Source: Pseudeuparius sepicola
Taxonomy: Eukaryota; Arthropoda; Insecta; Coleoptera; Anthribidae
NCBI GenBank assembly: GCA_963920635.1
Contig: OY987302.1
Location: 26,263,278 to 26,327,277, forward strand
Direction of reading: 5' to 3'
Length of the DNA: 64,000 nt
Shown: positions 1 through 12,295 of the stretch, in pieces
Numbering within the stretch: position 1 is the stretch's first letter
Layout of the letters: each line of letters begins with the position of its first letter
The notes under the pieces: generated by a model
Told to the model about the DNA's origin: nothing
The model's database searches: none
The model's input: only the letters and a program-made list of their open reading frames with translations
Made by a program: the position numbers and the translations under genes

Positions 1-539
1 AGTATTCAAGTTTTGACAATGAAAGTTGAAAAATCTCTATAAGTATTAAAATGTCTATAACTATTGCAAACCATATAAGGACTAGAAAAACTTATCAGAA
101 AGAAAGTCTCGCAAAAAATTTACCATTCCAGTGGGGTAACCATAGGGATTTAATTGGGAAGATATATTCAACGGCGTTGTAACGTCACATGCCGTTTTAA
201 AAAAATTACGTAATGTTATAGCTCTAAACCGCAGAAAATATACGCTACGTGGAGCTCGAACTATCTATTCCTTTTCAGTGGTTGGTGCACCGCATTCTCA
301 AGTGGCACCTAGCCCCACAGAAGCTTGAGCCGGCCCTGACCCGGCAAGTTGTATTGACAAAATTAATATAGACGGACAAGAATTGCAAAAATTAATGAAA
401 AAACAAATCTTAGTAACTACTTCACTGTTATCAAAAATTTTCTATCTATTTTGGGTGAGGGATCTGCCAACGGCCAGCGCTACGGGGAAAAGGGATCGAT
501 TTTTACTAATTTTGCAGCCTACTAGATGGCTCCAGGGAT

Positions 540-665
540 GAGACCGAGGGGCGTTTCACAGGGGGGGAATTCGAAAGGAAGTTTCAGGAAGTTCGAGGAA
601 GTTTCGGAAAATCCGGGGAAGTTGGGTGAAATCAAAGTAAGTCACAGGGAAGTCCGGGGAAGTCC
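540..665. repeat. GGAAGT-rich short tandem repeat
   Basis: A run of degenerate ~10-13 bp units built on GGAAGTTY and GGAAGTCC. The same motif returns at 1498-1580, partly inverted (AACTTCCCC near 1554), so the two patches flank the tRNA-like region. I see no coding potential. The preceding 1-539 shows no recognisable feature. Confidence 0.5.
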
Positions 666-839
666 ATAATTGGACGAGTCCATTTTCCTAAAAACGAGGT
701 GAAGCAGGCCATTCCATTCTTACCTAACCTTTTAGTTAAAAGTCAGAAGCATTCACAAGATACATCGCGGCTCAGTACTACGTATTTTAGTGTTTTTGTT
801 CACGAGATGAAATTAGGCCTTTTTGGCTTCGGATTTTTG

Positions 840-1075
840 TTACACCCTGTATATGAATTTTTTGTTGCCCACCCTAGGCTATTTGAGAAAAAATCTGTGA
901 CTTAAAGCGTTGAAATAATTAAGGTCTTTCCTATGTGTTTGTCACATTCTGTGAATTTTGTTGTCCTCCCTGTAGGTACCTGTTAGAGAAAAAAATTGTG
1001 ACGTCATGTGATGAAATTATTAAGGTCCTTTTAGCTTTAACAAGTTTTTGATTCGCTCTGTATACCTTTTTGACA
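840..1075. repeat. Two diverged ~115 bp tandem units
   Basis: Two adjacent units share the order: CCCTGTA or CTCTGTA, a pyrimidine-rich stretch, a GAGAAAAAA tract, TGTGAC, GAAATWATTAAGGTC. The CACCCTGTA ends resemble those of the MITEs elsewhere in the window. Not coding. Confidence 0.4.
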
Positions 1076-1173
1076 TGTCAGTTGCTTTTGAGACACCCTG
1101 TATTTTTTTAATTCTTAATTCTGTGACGTTACCGAGATTCTAGTTTAGACCATTTTAAGGTAATATTTTCAAA

Positions 1174-1250
1174 TGCATTGATGGCTCAGTTGGTTAGAGC
1201 GCCGCCCTTGTAAATCGATGATCGCAGGTTTGAACCCTGGAGGTTTTTTT
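1174..1250 (+). ncRNA. tRNA-like sequence, probably a SINE head or tRNA pseudogene
   Basis: A Pol III A box (TGGCTCAGTTGG, 1182-1193) and a B box (GGTTTGAACCC, 1227-1237) lie at tRNA spacing and a run of seven T follows. The D stem pairs (GCTC/GAGC) and four of five T-stem pairs form. The anticodon-like loop reads CTTGTAA, as in a Thr(TGT) tRNA. The anticodon stem and the acceptor stem do not pair, so this is not a functional tRNA gene. A tRNA-derived SINE promoter or a decayed tRNA are the two readings. Confidence 0.55.
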
Positions 1251-1750
1251 ATTTCCAGAATTTTGAATACGGGCACCAGAACCACGTGCCGAGGCACGAG
1301 TCATGTGCAAGAGCAAAGTGATTGGCCAGCGAGGAAAGTGGAGAGGGCCGTCCCAAGTGCCGTGTTACCTAAAAATGAAAACTATCGAAAAAAAATTCAA
1401 AATCGGTGCGCAAATAAAAATTTTAGAGGGGTGGCACATCCTTAACACACTGTATACGAAATTCGCGGAAATTTATATGGAAAACCAAAGAAATCCAGAA
1501 GAAGTCCACTGGAAGTCCTAGGAAGTTCGGAGAAGTTTAGGGAAATCCACCAGAACTTCCCCTTCAGAGGGAAGTTTTGGACATTTTTTGACCCTGCCCG
1601 TCGGAGGAGACTATGATATTTTAATAATTTTGTAGGCTACTAGATGACAATCCCTGTTTTCTACAAATCTACCTGTTAGCAACCCACAACACGGGAGCAC
1701 TTTCCTCTTCCCCTATTAATCCTCTACTCAAAGCATGTAGTTTATTAATC

Positions 1751-2054
1751 TTACTTCACCCCGTAGAAGGTTCATTTTTGGAAGGTTTGCCACCAATTTT
1801 TATTTGTTCTCTTTAAACACAAAAACTGATTATTCGAAACATTTCACCAGTCAAATCCAGAGAATTCCAAATTTAGTTATGTGGCAGAGTTAAAATACGT
1901 GGAGCTACAGATTACAAACTTAATTTAATTTTAAAAAACTCAATATAATATGTGACTATTCAAATGTTTTGAAGAACTACAGTTTTTGCGTTTAAACAAT
2001 AGAAATAAAAATTTGTGGTAATCTTACAAAAAATGAACCTTCTATGGGGAAGTC
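1751..2054. repeat. Foldback MITE, ~300 bp
   Basis: Inverted arms of ~75 bp carry GAAGGTTCATTTTT at the outer side and AAACRCAAAAACTG at the inner side, with scattered mismatches. The ~140 bp centre is non-coding. Structure only; no family assigned. Confidence 0.5.
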
Positions 2055-2084
2055 AGATTCATAGATCATCAATACTGATTATAT

Positions 2085-2255
2085 GACAATATTTTTAATA
2101 GAAAATAAAGTCGTAGTAGGTCTTGAAAGTTGAGATTAAGACCTCACGTTTTGCATCAAAGCAGAGTTTTTGTGACCTATTAAAAAAACACTAAAATCGA
2201 ATCAAAAACAAAAATTTTACGGGTGCTTCCATTTCAAATGGGGCACCCTGTGCAT
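2085..2255. repeat. Dispersed repeat ending in GGGGCACCCTGT (copy 1)
   Basis: It shares a run of ~170 bp with 61070-61235, including GTCGTAGTAGGTC or ATCGTAGTAGGTC, TTTTGCATCAAA and the end GGGTGCTTCC...GGGGCACCCTGT. The CACCCTGTA end resembles MITE termini in this window. No ORF of note. Confidence 0.5.
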
Positions 2256-2849
2256 GCAAAATCAGATAGAATATTCTGATATTGCTTTGTCAAGGATACC
2301 AATAATTCCAATCCTGATTTATTTGCAAGTAGTGACGCTATTACCATCTCTTACATTTTTCCTTCTTCCCGAATTGGATGGTTTTGGGGGGTTTCCCCTA
2401 TTTGCCAAAAAGACAGACCAAAAAGTACCTAAGGTGCACTGTGCTCGATTTTCGAGACAAGTTGAATGCCGCAAACCGATCCTGATATCTCGATTAGTTT
2501 GGGAAATATAGAGCGTTTTTAGTTCTGTAGAGTTTCATAAACAGCCCATAACTTTTTTGTTTGCGAATAATTCAATTTCGGTAAAAAATTGTTTATTTTT
2601 TATTTTGTAGTTATTATTTCCTACGAATCACAATCATAATCATAATGGTATGCTTATGCACTAAGCATAGGCTCCTCCCACATCTGATGTCACTGAGAAG
2701 CACGAGGCATAGAAATTACAAATAAACTTTAAGCACTTCATCTTTGGATTTAAGGGGCTACCTTGGTTATACTTGTTGCATATCCTAAATCATACCAAAA
2801 CTTATAAACAGTATACCTAGCTTAGTATTTTTTACTAATCTTCTCTTTG

Positions 2850-2911
2850 CATTCAAAATCGTCCAGCAACTGTATGGTCTCATTCAAAATCGTTCAGCAA
2901 CTGTAAGCTCT
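2850..2911. repeat. Two tandem 31 bp repeats
   Basis: CATTCAAAATCGTYCAGCAAC starts at 2850 and again at 2881. The surrounding 2256-3189 shows short open frames on the minus strand but nothing I recognise. Confidence 0.5.
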
Positions 2912-3189
2912 CATTTATAGCTTCACTTTCTGGAAAATCTATTTTATTATATTGCGACTGGATTAACGAATGTGGGATTTAGATTTCTTCTTCTGACACA
3001 TTTGGAGCAGTTTCCAGAGTTTTGGTCAATCCTCTGAGTTTTACCAAATATAAAAGATGGTATTTGTAATGGAGAGGATGAGGTGATCTTTAATGGCTCC
3101 CATACCCTTTCTGTATGAGAAGAAATTTTCGACAATATCTTGGTTTAACCTACATAATCTACTTTGTAACTCAAATGAATATATCCATA

Positions 3190-3858
3190 CAGGGTGTCCC
3201 GAAATTAGCCTGTCATAATTTACCAGCGCATTCTGTGACCTAAAAAATGAAAAAGTTCCTATAAACATGGTCTCAAAAATGACATAGCCCCCAAAATGGA
3301 GAGTTTCGCAAACAGTTTTTCCGATATATTTCCAGAATGAGCAAAGATAAAATTCTGAAATTTGATATATGATATACCTGTGAGATTTGCCATTCACCGG
3401 GTAGAGATTGTCCCCTTAAGGAGCATGTTTATAGAAAGTTTTTTCGTTTTGCTAAATTATGGCAGCTAATTTCTAATATGCAGTTTTGTAGCACACTGCA
3501 AAAAACTTTCAAAACGATTTTACTCAGTGCATACTGTCAAAGTTCAACAGAGCATCTTTTTTTGTAGAATACCCTGAGAATTCATAATTTCGCAAGAAAT
3601 CTGGGAAAAATCACACTCAAAATCTGGAATATTTCATTCAACCCACTTCCCCGTTTGGGACGCCTATGATGAAGAATGTTAAACTATCTATACCTCGGTA
3701 CATGTCAATTCTAACAGGTGTATTACACACCACTTGTCAGAATTTTACTTTTGCTCCTTCTGGAAATATTTAGAATAATGTTTATAGGAACTTTTTGAAT
3801 TGTTTTGGGTTGCAAAACATGCTGGTAAATTATGGCAGGCTAATTTCGGGACAACTTA
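3190..3858. mobile_element. TA-flanked MITE with CAGGGTGTCC end
   Basis: The left end reads TA|CAGGGTGTCCCGAAATTAG and continues into an inverted region (CATAATTTACCAGC). The right end carries the mirror (GCTGGTAAATTATGG ... CTAATTTCGGGACA) before a decayed terminus. There is no transposase. TA target sites and CAG termini are the usual signature of Tc1/mariner-type MITEs. Internal sequence recurs at 7640-7892. Confidence 0.65.
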
Positions 3859-3860
3859 TA

Positions 3861-4841
3861 CAGGGTGTCCGGTAATTATGTGGCAATCTCGCGTGAGCAG
3901 GTAGAGGACATCAAAATATTACGATTGAGCTTAACAACTACGGGTCAAATCTTAATAGTTACAGAAATACAGGGCGTTGTAATTCTTTTTTTGAGATTTA
4001 ATTATGGCAATAACTCCCACAATAATCAAGCTGCTGAACTGAAATTTGTACTATTATGTTTTTGGGGATGGAAAATAAGCTGAAAATGTCAATTTCTACG
4101 TGTCTCACAGAAGGCGCAACTAGCGCTGTTTTTGGATCGCGCTTTTATTCGTAACTTTTTTGAGGTTATCTTTTAGGGCCTGCAATCTCGCGTGAGCAGG
4201 TATAGGACATCAAAATATTACGATTGAGTTTAACAACTACGGGGCAAATCTTAATAGTTACTGAGATACAGGGCGTTGTAGTTCTTTTTTTGAAATTGAA
4301 TTATGGCAATATCTCCCAAAATAATGAAACTGCTGAACTGAAATTTGACACTATTATGTTTTTGGGGATGGAAAATAAATGTCAATTTCTACGCCACTTG
4401 CGCTGTTTTGGATCGTGCTTTTACTCGTAACTTTTTTGAGGTTATCTTTTTGGTCTTGCAGATCCATTATTTTAGTGCACCTTTTTATTCTGCAACAAAA
4501 AGGTACTCTTGTTTCATAAGGATAAAATCCACCGTTTGCGTTGAAATTGGCAAAATGTGCCCCAAAACACCTGTTGACTCCAATGTTCGAAACATAAAAT
4601 TCTCACCGACCGCTTTCAACTGCTACAGATCAACTGTACATTCAAAATTAAGAAAAAAATCCCTATGAACAATGTACCAAAAATTATTCGCTTTCAAAAT
4701 GGAAAGGATTGAATTTGACAAAATTTGAACACCCTATTTCAAGAAAACCAATGGTGTTGTCACCAATATCCATTTAGCATTTTTTTCTTCACGTCCTATA
4801 CCTGCTCACCCGAGATTGCCGCATAATTACCGGACACCCTG
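3861..4841. mobile_element. TA-flanked MITE with internal tandem duplication
   Basis: It lies directly next to the previous element. Both ends read TA|CAGGGTGTCCGGTAATTATG or its mirror, and the inverted repeat extends through the GCAATCTCG and GAGCAGGTA motifs (~45 bp). Inside, ~200 bp beginning GCAATCTCGCGTGAGCAGG at 3881 is repeated from 4183 with few changes. The 4420-4570 part recurs near 56420-56575. Short open frames inside are not genes. Confidence 0.7.
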
Positions 4842-7483
4842 TATAACTGCTACAGTGATGTGACCAATTAAATCAGAGGCTTGTTCCAGTAAGTTTTTTT
4901 GGTTCTCCAAATCGGTACTAAAGGCATTTTTTGTGATACTATTTCCAACAAATTTCAGTCGGGAATTTAACAAATCCAACCAATCATTTCATTCTGAAAC
5001 TTCCTTCCAAGGTGTATTTAGAGGCATTAGACTATTTTTGCGACAATATTCAATTGCTTTTAATATGGAAGTTAAAGAAAATCAACAACAAGCTGAATTA
5101 GAATATTTTGCAGTGAAACTCCATTATTATAAGAGTTTCAATGAAGAGATGAGAAAAAAACATTTTTGTCATGTTTAATATTCATTTTTGACCAAAGCAC
5201 TTATCATCTGTAGCCATATCACGTACAATTTAATATAAATATCCTTAGTCATAGGTTGGACAAAATGATAGAAAACTGGTTGTTTCCAATTACCAGACAG
5301 AGCATTCACTAACATTGACAGCATTTAAGGATCATATTTTCCATTGTTCGTCCTTGTCTATGTCTATTCTATTTCGACAGATATACATCGTTAAATTACA
5401 AAATACATAATTTTTCAATTTCTTTCAACTGGGATGATTATTCATTAAAATAATTCATGTATTATCTGAAAATTTGGCAGCCCATTTAAGCAAAGTTGAA
5501 AGTGCAGGCAAGGTTATGTGGCCTTAAATAACAATGGGCTTTAGGGCTTACCCCTTGTTCGTTATAAAAGATCGACAAAAAATATCTTGTTAATTGAACT
5601 TTTTGTGTCTACAATCATGGAACATTTGTGCAACAACCATTTTGCAACTTGTGGATTATATTCAACTTATCTGACAAATAAATGGATTTAGACTAGCTTT
5701 CTTAATATTGTACACATTTAGTGACATGTAAATTCGCTACACAGTTATTGCGCACCCACTAAATCAAAACAAGTGAATAAACTCGTAGAATGGACCTCGT
5801 GAAGAACATATGGACACTGCATGTCCCACAAAGGGGGCCACCATACTATAGTAACATAGACTAAAAACGAATAAGAAAACTGTGATTTTGGCAGGTTACT
5901 TGAAATAAAGTGAAAAACATGAAGAAGGAGACTGATACCTACACGATACCCACAGTTTGTTAGATCCCGTGGTCGTTATAGCCGAGTTTTACTGTATATT
6001 TAAAAGAAAAATATATTTTAATACCTTTCTCTTATGTTTTCAACCTTGGACTGGAATTCTGGATAACCTAGCAGGTTCACAAAAAGATTCCATGTATTAT
6101 AAAGGATGAGTTATTAATAATGCTACATTACTTAATAGTGGACAGCTGACTTCAAACTAAGAGCGACTGAACCAATCATGAATTATCTGAATGGCGTTAG
6201 ATTTCTTTCATTATTTTAGGAACCGTTAGAGGATACATCCAAATATGGTATCGGTTTTAACTTGCTGCTAGAGGATTAAAGTTATGCCCTGTGGCATAAA
6301 TCCTGCTTCAAATTTTTTTGTAACTCGCATATTGACCTTTGTTGACTCAAAATAATCAAAGTAACTTTAATTTTAAACCAAAAGGTATACCTGTCGAGAG
6401 ACTCGAAACCTAACCATTTTCAATAAGAAAGCAAATTTTTGTTTTGGGATTAATTTGAAAAATATTTTAAAGTAGGCCGCTGTCATTATTTTACCAACTA
6501 TACGCATACCTAGTGTTAAAAAAATTTAATTTCCTTTTGTCATCAGTAATTTAAATAATATTTAAATGAAATCAAAGAAAGTGTTTTAAGAAAATGTGGG
6601 TTATACTGAAAACTTCTAATTTCCTTTGTCGCTTCCTTCGATTATTTTTTTTTTGTTTCTTCCACACCTAACTTTTGCCTTAATAAACTTATTTGTAATT
6701 CCCACAATGGGAGGAGTTTATTTTTCGGCGTTGTGGTTAATTTAAATTTAGCCAAGTGAAGTTGGATTCCAAGTGGCTTTACTTTGCAAGTGCAGGTGCA
6801 TCAGCCGGCTCAAGGATTCCTCGAATAGGTAAGTAATACGCGTGCAAACCTCCCTCTTTTACTAGTGGTAGTACTGGTTAAATAATTTTGCTCACTGTTC
6901 GAAAAAATAAACTCCGCATTTTCAGCAAATCAGTATTTCTAAAACGCATTGCCGGTATACATTTCTACAATTGGTCGAATTTGGGTATTGAGTACACCAT
7001 ATAATAATAACAATAAACACATCTTTATCGCAATATAACCATGCATAAAGTAAATAGTGTTTAAGACGCAGAAAATTTCATAAAATCCACTGTTTACTAG
7101 GATTACTCTTGTTCTGGTGACATGTCCTTAGAGATAACTTTTGTAAGGCTTTTCTACACAATAACCTTCTAACTACCATCGATAAGTTTGAACTTAAAAC
7201 TGAATAACATTACATGTGAAATTATAAATATATTTTGATAAAATAAGAAATGCATTCTAATTTTTGGATATAAAATCTAAGTGAACTATCATTAGGCAAC
7301 AATACACCAGATGCAATAGACAACTAAATTAATAAATCATTGCACTCTGTGTTAATATGTTATAACGTCAGTTTTAAAGTTTTTTGTACCTTACTATATT
7401 AGTAAACAGTAACAGCAAGGCAATACAAGATCAAAGTCTGACAAATATTTAAATAAATTGAATACTATAGACATGTTCTAAAT
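4842..7483. other. No gene recognised
   Basis: AT-rich sequence. The longest frame (4933-5178, plus) has no family resemblance I can see. It lies downstream, in gene orientation, of FBXO28 exon 8225-8390 and could hide C-terminal exons of that gene. I could not identify any. Confidence 0.3.
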
Positions 7484-7487
7484 TTAA

Positions 7488-7964
7488 CCCTTTCAGTGAT
7501 AGGTGGACAGCAATTCTTTATGGCTAGGTAGGCGGGTACCATATATATATCTGTCACATCACTAATGGCATTTGAAAATAATTCCGTATAGTAGTTTAAG
7601 ACATCACATGAGCTGTGGCCTTACTTGCACAAATGATGTCTATGGTGAAAAAAAATGAAAAAGTTCATATAAACATGGTTTCTATAAAATCACCCTTAGC
7701 ACCTCCAAAATGGAAGTTTTGCAAACGGTTTTTTCAGAATTTTATTTTTGTTCATTCTGGAAATATTTAGAAATAACCGTTCACAACACTGTCCATTTTG
7801 GGGGGGGCTATTTTTGAAGCCATATTTATAAGAAGTTTTTTTGTCGCAGAACAGCCTGGTAAATTATGGTAGGTTCATTTCGGGACACCCTGTATATTGG
7901 TCAGTAGGCTATATGCCAAATGTTTTTCTGGTAAATATTATATCTGTCAACCATACTGAAAGGG
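7488..7964. mobile_element. piggyBac-type non-autonomous element with TTAA sites
   Basis: It is flanked by TTAA at 7484-7487 and 7965-7968. Terminal inverted repeats begin CCCTTTCAGT on both sides and extend to GACAG with mismatches. TTAA duplication with CCC ends is the piggyBac hallmark. It has no transposase. A truncated copy of the 3190 MITE family (7640-7892, end at CACCCTG|TA) lies inside it. Confidence 0.7.
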
Positions 7965-8224
7965 TTAAACATGGCCATAAAAATGTGTATTTTAAATTGT
8001 GTTCTTCCAGACTAGTGTTGGGAGAAGAATTGTAGTGGAAAAATAATATATATTTTCCTCTGACTACTAGGCACTTATTGTGTTTCCAAAACAGCAAAAA
8101 AGTATTGAGGAATGAGTGCACATGTGGGAATTCCTTTATTTGAAACCAAAAAAACCTTATTCTCCACAACAATAATCTGGAGACACACTGTATGTGTAGA
8201 GGCCAGAATCTTATAGCTATTTAC

Positions 8225-8390
8225 CTTGTCGCTTCTCAAGTTGTTCTTTAACTCTTGGTAAAATATGTTCATCAAAGTGCTCCATAGCCATACTACTCAG
8301 ATCTCTTAACTCTTGTAAAAGCTGATGAGTTCTTGGAGGGGTCTGGTCACTTTCAACTAAATTTAGAACATGTCGCATTTCATCTAATAC
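8225..8390 (-). CDS. FBXO28: FBXO28 internal exon
   Basis: Minus-strand exon between an acceptor (TACTTTTTAG, just above 8390) and a donor (CGACAAG|GTAA). It opens phase 0 and leaves one base over. The 55 codons read VLDEMRHVLNLV, then TPPRTHQLLQELRDLSSMAM and EHFDEHILPRVK. This matches the part of FBXO28 just after the FIPGK segment (family VIDEIYRVL ... LQELRDISSMAMEYFDEK). FBXO28 is the substrate-recognition subunit of an SCF ubiquitin ligase, nuclear in vertebrates. The previous exon (24378-24626) ends in phase 0 exactly at FIPGK, so the two join without a gap across a ~16 kb intron. The coiled-coil C-terminus was not found. Confidence 0.9.
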
Positions 8391-8713
8391 CTAAAAAGTA
8401 TCAAAAGTACTGGTGGTTATTTTAGAGTGAATGTGAAATCCATTAACATCTGTTTTCTAAACATACCAGTGAGTGAAGAACATTTCTACTAAACTGGAAC
8501 ATATCTACTACCTTACTTAAAATAAGGCACTGGAAATATCCAGCAACATTAGTGTCAAGTCAAAATGGACTTGAAAATTCGTTATTTCTGGACATGACGT
8601 TCCAAAAATTACAAATTTGTGAGCGATCATTTTATGCAGAAGAATAGACAAAGAGACGAGACAAAATCAAACATATTTGACTTTTTTAAAGACACTTTTT
8701 GTGGCATATCGAC

Positions 8714-8781
8714 TCACACCTATATTGAATAAATTCACTTTTACACCTTTCACACCTATATTGAATAAATTCACTTTTATT
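8714..8781. repeat. Two tandem 37 bp repeats in the FBXO28 intron
   Basis: CACACCTATATTGAATAAAT occurs at 8714 and 8751 followed by the same TTCACTTTTA. Nothing else is visible in 8391-9250. Confidence 0.6.
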
Positions 8782-9249
8782 TAAAATCTATAGCAAATCT
8801 GGATAAATAAAATATGTTAGATATTAAGTCAATCTATTTGGAAGGAAAAGTAAACATCACAATGTGAAGCCGTTTTCGCGAGCACCATGATTGAAAATTT
8901 TGTGTTAAATTTTACGCCCTGCCCCCTCTTAACATTTTTAAAAACTGATTTAGTGAAAACAATTGTCATATTATTTCAGATCACTCTCAAGATATCTTTT
9001 AAAATTGCAGGAAGTTTGAATGCTCTAAATATAGTAGTAGATGCACAGTAGGAATTCTAATAAGCTATTTCAGTTATATTCAATATGGCAATGGATCATA
9101 TCAATGCCCTCAAAGTAAAAGTAGTGTTTTTGGCTTAAATGCACTAGATTTACGCCAGGTGCATGCCTACACTACACACTTGCGATCGTCAGTGCGGCTC
9201 AGTGCAGTTATGGTGAAATTTTCACCAGAACATGATGAAGTTATTTTAT

Positions 9250-9480
9250 TTCAAAAAAAGGCAAAACCCGTTTCGGTAGTATGGAAGGGGAACCAAAACG
9301 GCGTATTAAGTAAGGCCCCTCCTCCAACCCCATAGGCCCCGCCCACCCCAAGTTTAAATCTTAAATGGCAACCCCCTACCTGTGACACATTGTTAAAAAG
9401 CTCTTTAAAAATGCCTTCCAACAGTACCAATAATAGGTACATATATGGTTCAGTAATTTTCGATTTATTCAAGAATATTA
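9250..9480. repeat. Dispersed repeat, inverted relative to 21785-22020
   Basis: The minus strand here and the plus strand at 21785-22020 share aligned sequence including AAAGAGCTTTT, GGGCGGGGCCTATGGGGTTG and CTACYGAAACGGGTTTTGC. The two copies are diverged by substitutions and indels. The translations look alike only because the DNA is homologous; neither frame is convincing as a gene. Confidence 0.6.
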
Positions 9481-9696
9481 GATTTTAGTACCACATTTGA
9501 CAAATCAAATAAAACCTACAAAATGTTTGCAAAATTGCCCGGACTTCAAAACAACAGATGGTAATAAAGGAAATAGAAGGCTTAAATTAGCACAGGTAGA
9601 CTGCCTACCTACTTAGTAATATTTGAACACCAGATGTAAATTAGGTGTTGAAATAATGTTAAGGTTTTCCAGGTACAGAAAAGATTATTATTAATA

Positions 9697-9782
9697 ATTC
9701 AAATTACAATTTACTTGTATTAATAACAATTTAATACAGTCAATTACAAAATTAATTCAAATTACAATTTACTTGTATTAAG
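9697..9782. repeat. Duplicated 26 bp AT-rich unit
   Basis: CAAATTACAATTTACTTGTA occurs at about 9699 and again at 9757, spaced by 58 bp. Non-coding. Confidence 0.6.
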
Positions 9783-9947
9783 AGGTTACGATACTTATCA
9801 AATCCGCCTGAAGTGCCCGACTCAATTCAGGACATACGTCGCTCGATTAGCTATGCCTATCTTTTTCCTTTCTCTAGTCCCCACGACTCCCCACTCCAGC
9901 CTGCCCCTTCACGGCGGCCGGCGGCCGGCCGTGGGTACTACACTGAG

Positions 9948-11205
9948 AAAAATCTGTTACTTTGTAAAAAAAACCTGTTTAATTCAATATGAGATATTAT
10001 TCCTCAAACTCAAGCAGAAGCTTTTTTGTAACTAACAATAATCAATTCAATTACAATAATTGATATTGAATTCGAATGAATAATTTAAATGTAATATTTA
10101 ATTTCCATCAATATCATGTTCTGGAATTGATTCTATAATACTTCTTTTCTAAGCACATTCTTTTGTCAGAACAACATAACGTTTCATTTGAGGCCTCATT
10201 TTGTTGAATTGAATAGGGGTACATTTATACTGAAATTACAACTACTGTCATTGCATTTTTGCTGGATTTGTAATAATTGTAGGTACTAATATCAATTATA
10301 ATTATTATAAGTATTATTGCCTGAATAATAAGCAAATGATGTGTAAAATGCAAATCAAGCTGCTAGAGTAGCAACTTATAATTATTGACAAAACAAAAAT
10401 GATGCAGATGAGATCAATATAACATTTAATTTTAGTGAATACAGGTTCTAGTAACCCCCAGTTTGTTAATAGCTCTTCTATTGCCATTCACTTTCACAGT
10501 GTTCATTATGACTACGAACGATAATATAGAGTGTAGGGCTGATTCAAAACTTTAACTGAGAAATTTTCGATCATTCGTTTTGGTAAATTGGTCAGTCAAG
10601 GTCATAGCTTTTTTTACTAACGTGTTTGTAACAGTCAGTCAAGTAAAAAGTACTTGATTCAATCTAACTATGTATTTGACATGAATTCTAATAAATCTAA
10701 TAATTTCTTGAATATCATAAAAATTTAAAAACATGATTACTGATTATATTGATGAACATAAAAGTTGCACTTAAGAAAAAATGAGGTTTTATTAAATCAT
10801 GATTATACGTTCTTATTGCAAGAATTGTTTTGTTCATCCTTCATCCAATGAATTATAATGTTTTTTCAGTTGCTTCTGGGGTACTCTTATATAGTTTGGA
10901 GTAGTCTGAGGGTGAGAATTATTATTATTATTATAAAATAAATTTAATTGTTTAAATAAAACATGAGACATTTTAAATCCCAGGCTATGCTTTCATTGGT
11001 ATGCTAATTTTAGTATCGAAGTGACAATAAGTACGTATTTTTAACGGAAATTTAAACTATTTGAAACTTATTAGTTCATCTGCAATTACGTCAAAAGTAT
11101 AGATTATATTGTTGGGATCACATGAATTTGCTTGTATATTTAAAGTAATGAAAAAGTGACTATACACAAACTCACTAAAATCACAACAGTATTTTTTTCT
11201 GTGTA
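9948..11205. mobile_element. Possible non-autonomous element with CTACAC termini
   Basis: CTACACTGAGAAAAAT at the left and, inverted, CTACACAGAAAAAAAT at the right give ~16 bp imperfect terminal repeats. GGCCGGCCG-type GC-rich patches lie just outside both ends (9915-9935 and 11228-11242). The interior is AT-rich and non-coding. I could not define a target duplication, so the boundaries are tentative. Confidence 0.35.
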
Positions 11206-11499
11206 GCTAATATGAAATAATAAAGTCGGGGGCCGGCCGCCAACGGGTCACGTCACACGCGTCTCTGTAATTGCTCAATTATAAAATCTAAATTAACGAT
11301 TCGATTACCCAATTCTTCTTGAACCACATTAGGGCCAATTGAACATCTATCAATATTTGATTGGATAATATTGTACTGCATAATAGTGTTGCCACGTCTA
11401 GAAAAGCATCTAAAGTCTACTTCTATAAAATGTTTTATATAGTATTCCATATTTATATTTGTGTAATAATAAATAAATCTAATTGAGAACTTTCTACCC

Positions 11500-11950
11500 T
11501 GTAAGAGTTCATTTTAGAGGGATTGAAAGTGAATAGGCTCTATTATATCACAACTATTACTTGTTTATTTAAAACAGTAAGCGGTTTCGTTAATCTATAA
11601 AATTGCATCATCACGGACTACAATATAAGGTTTAAAAAAGTAAATAAATAAAGGATAATCACTTATAGTCCAAGAGCTTGCAGGAAATTTGGATTAGGTA
11701 TTTGAAAAAAGATGATAATGATGTAATATTTTTAATTGTTTCAACTTTGACTTGTGGCTAAATGTGTATATTTAAAATGTATAATGGCTAGTAAGTAAAG
11801 GTTCTTTATTTATTTATACTTATACCTACTACCAGCCCTGAGGATGTAGGTAAATTTATAGAGTTACGAAACCGGTCTCCGTTTTTAAATAAAGTAATAG
11901 TTGTGAGATAATAGGAGCTATTAATTTCTAATCCCTTGTAAATAAATGTT
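11500..11950. mobile_element. Small inverted pair with hammerhead-like arms
   Basis: Two arms of ~160 bp (about 11500-11665 and 11785-11950) are inverted copies diverged by roughly a quarter. The shared order is: A/T-rich start, GATGATG or GAGGATG, an 18-20 base insert, ACGAAACCG, AAATAAA, AGTAATAGTTGTGA. There is no ORF. The layout resembles the larger Penelope-like pair just to the right, on a small scale. Confidence 0.55.
11836..11880 (+). ncRNA. Degenerate hammerhead-like motif
   Basis: CTGAGGA (11838-11844), a weak stem (GTAG/GTTAC ends) and GAAA (11868-11871) are followed by self-complementary ACCGGT and then C. Core bases CTGANGA and GAAA are intact, but stem II pairs only at its base and stem I is poor. 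The opposite arm (minus, 11583-11625) keeps GATGATG and ACGAAACCG but has lost the first core C. Probably inactive. Confidence 0.35.
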
Positions 11951-12295
11951 CCATGTTCCATTCAAAGCCCTATTTTTCCCAGAAAGATTTTTTTTCAAAC
12001 CCTATGCACCTGCACTACTACTTATACCTAAATCCGAATAATAAGTGTACAAAATATGTGTTAGTACCCTAGTAGCCCTGTCTCAAATTCTGAGAACCCT
12101 ATTACGGGAATAAAAGCACACAACACAAGCCCACAAATTAGGTACTCCTATTGGTTTCACTGTGACTGTTATGACATCATCATCGAACATTAGGTATTCT
12201 TACCCTGACTGCCGTTCAATTTCAGAACCTTCTGACAAATCTGAATTATCGAATTTCCTGACTGACTGGAACAATAAAATGTACTATTTTTATTT

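Noticed and set aside
1174..1250. A functional tRNA-Thr gene
   Set aside because: The acceptor and anticodon stems do not pair although the A and B boxes are good.
9251..9472. Related small proteins at 9251-9472 and 21812-22018
   Set aside because: Their similarity is due to a shared dispersed DNA repeat; frames and stops differ and composition is not protein-like.
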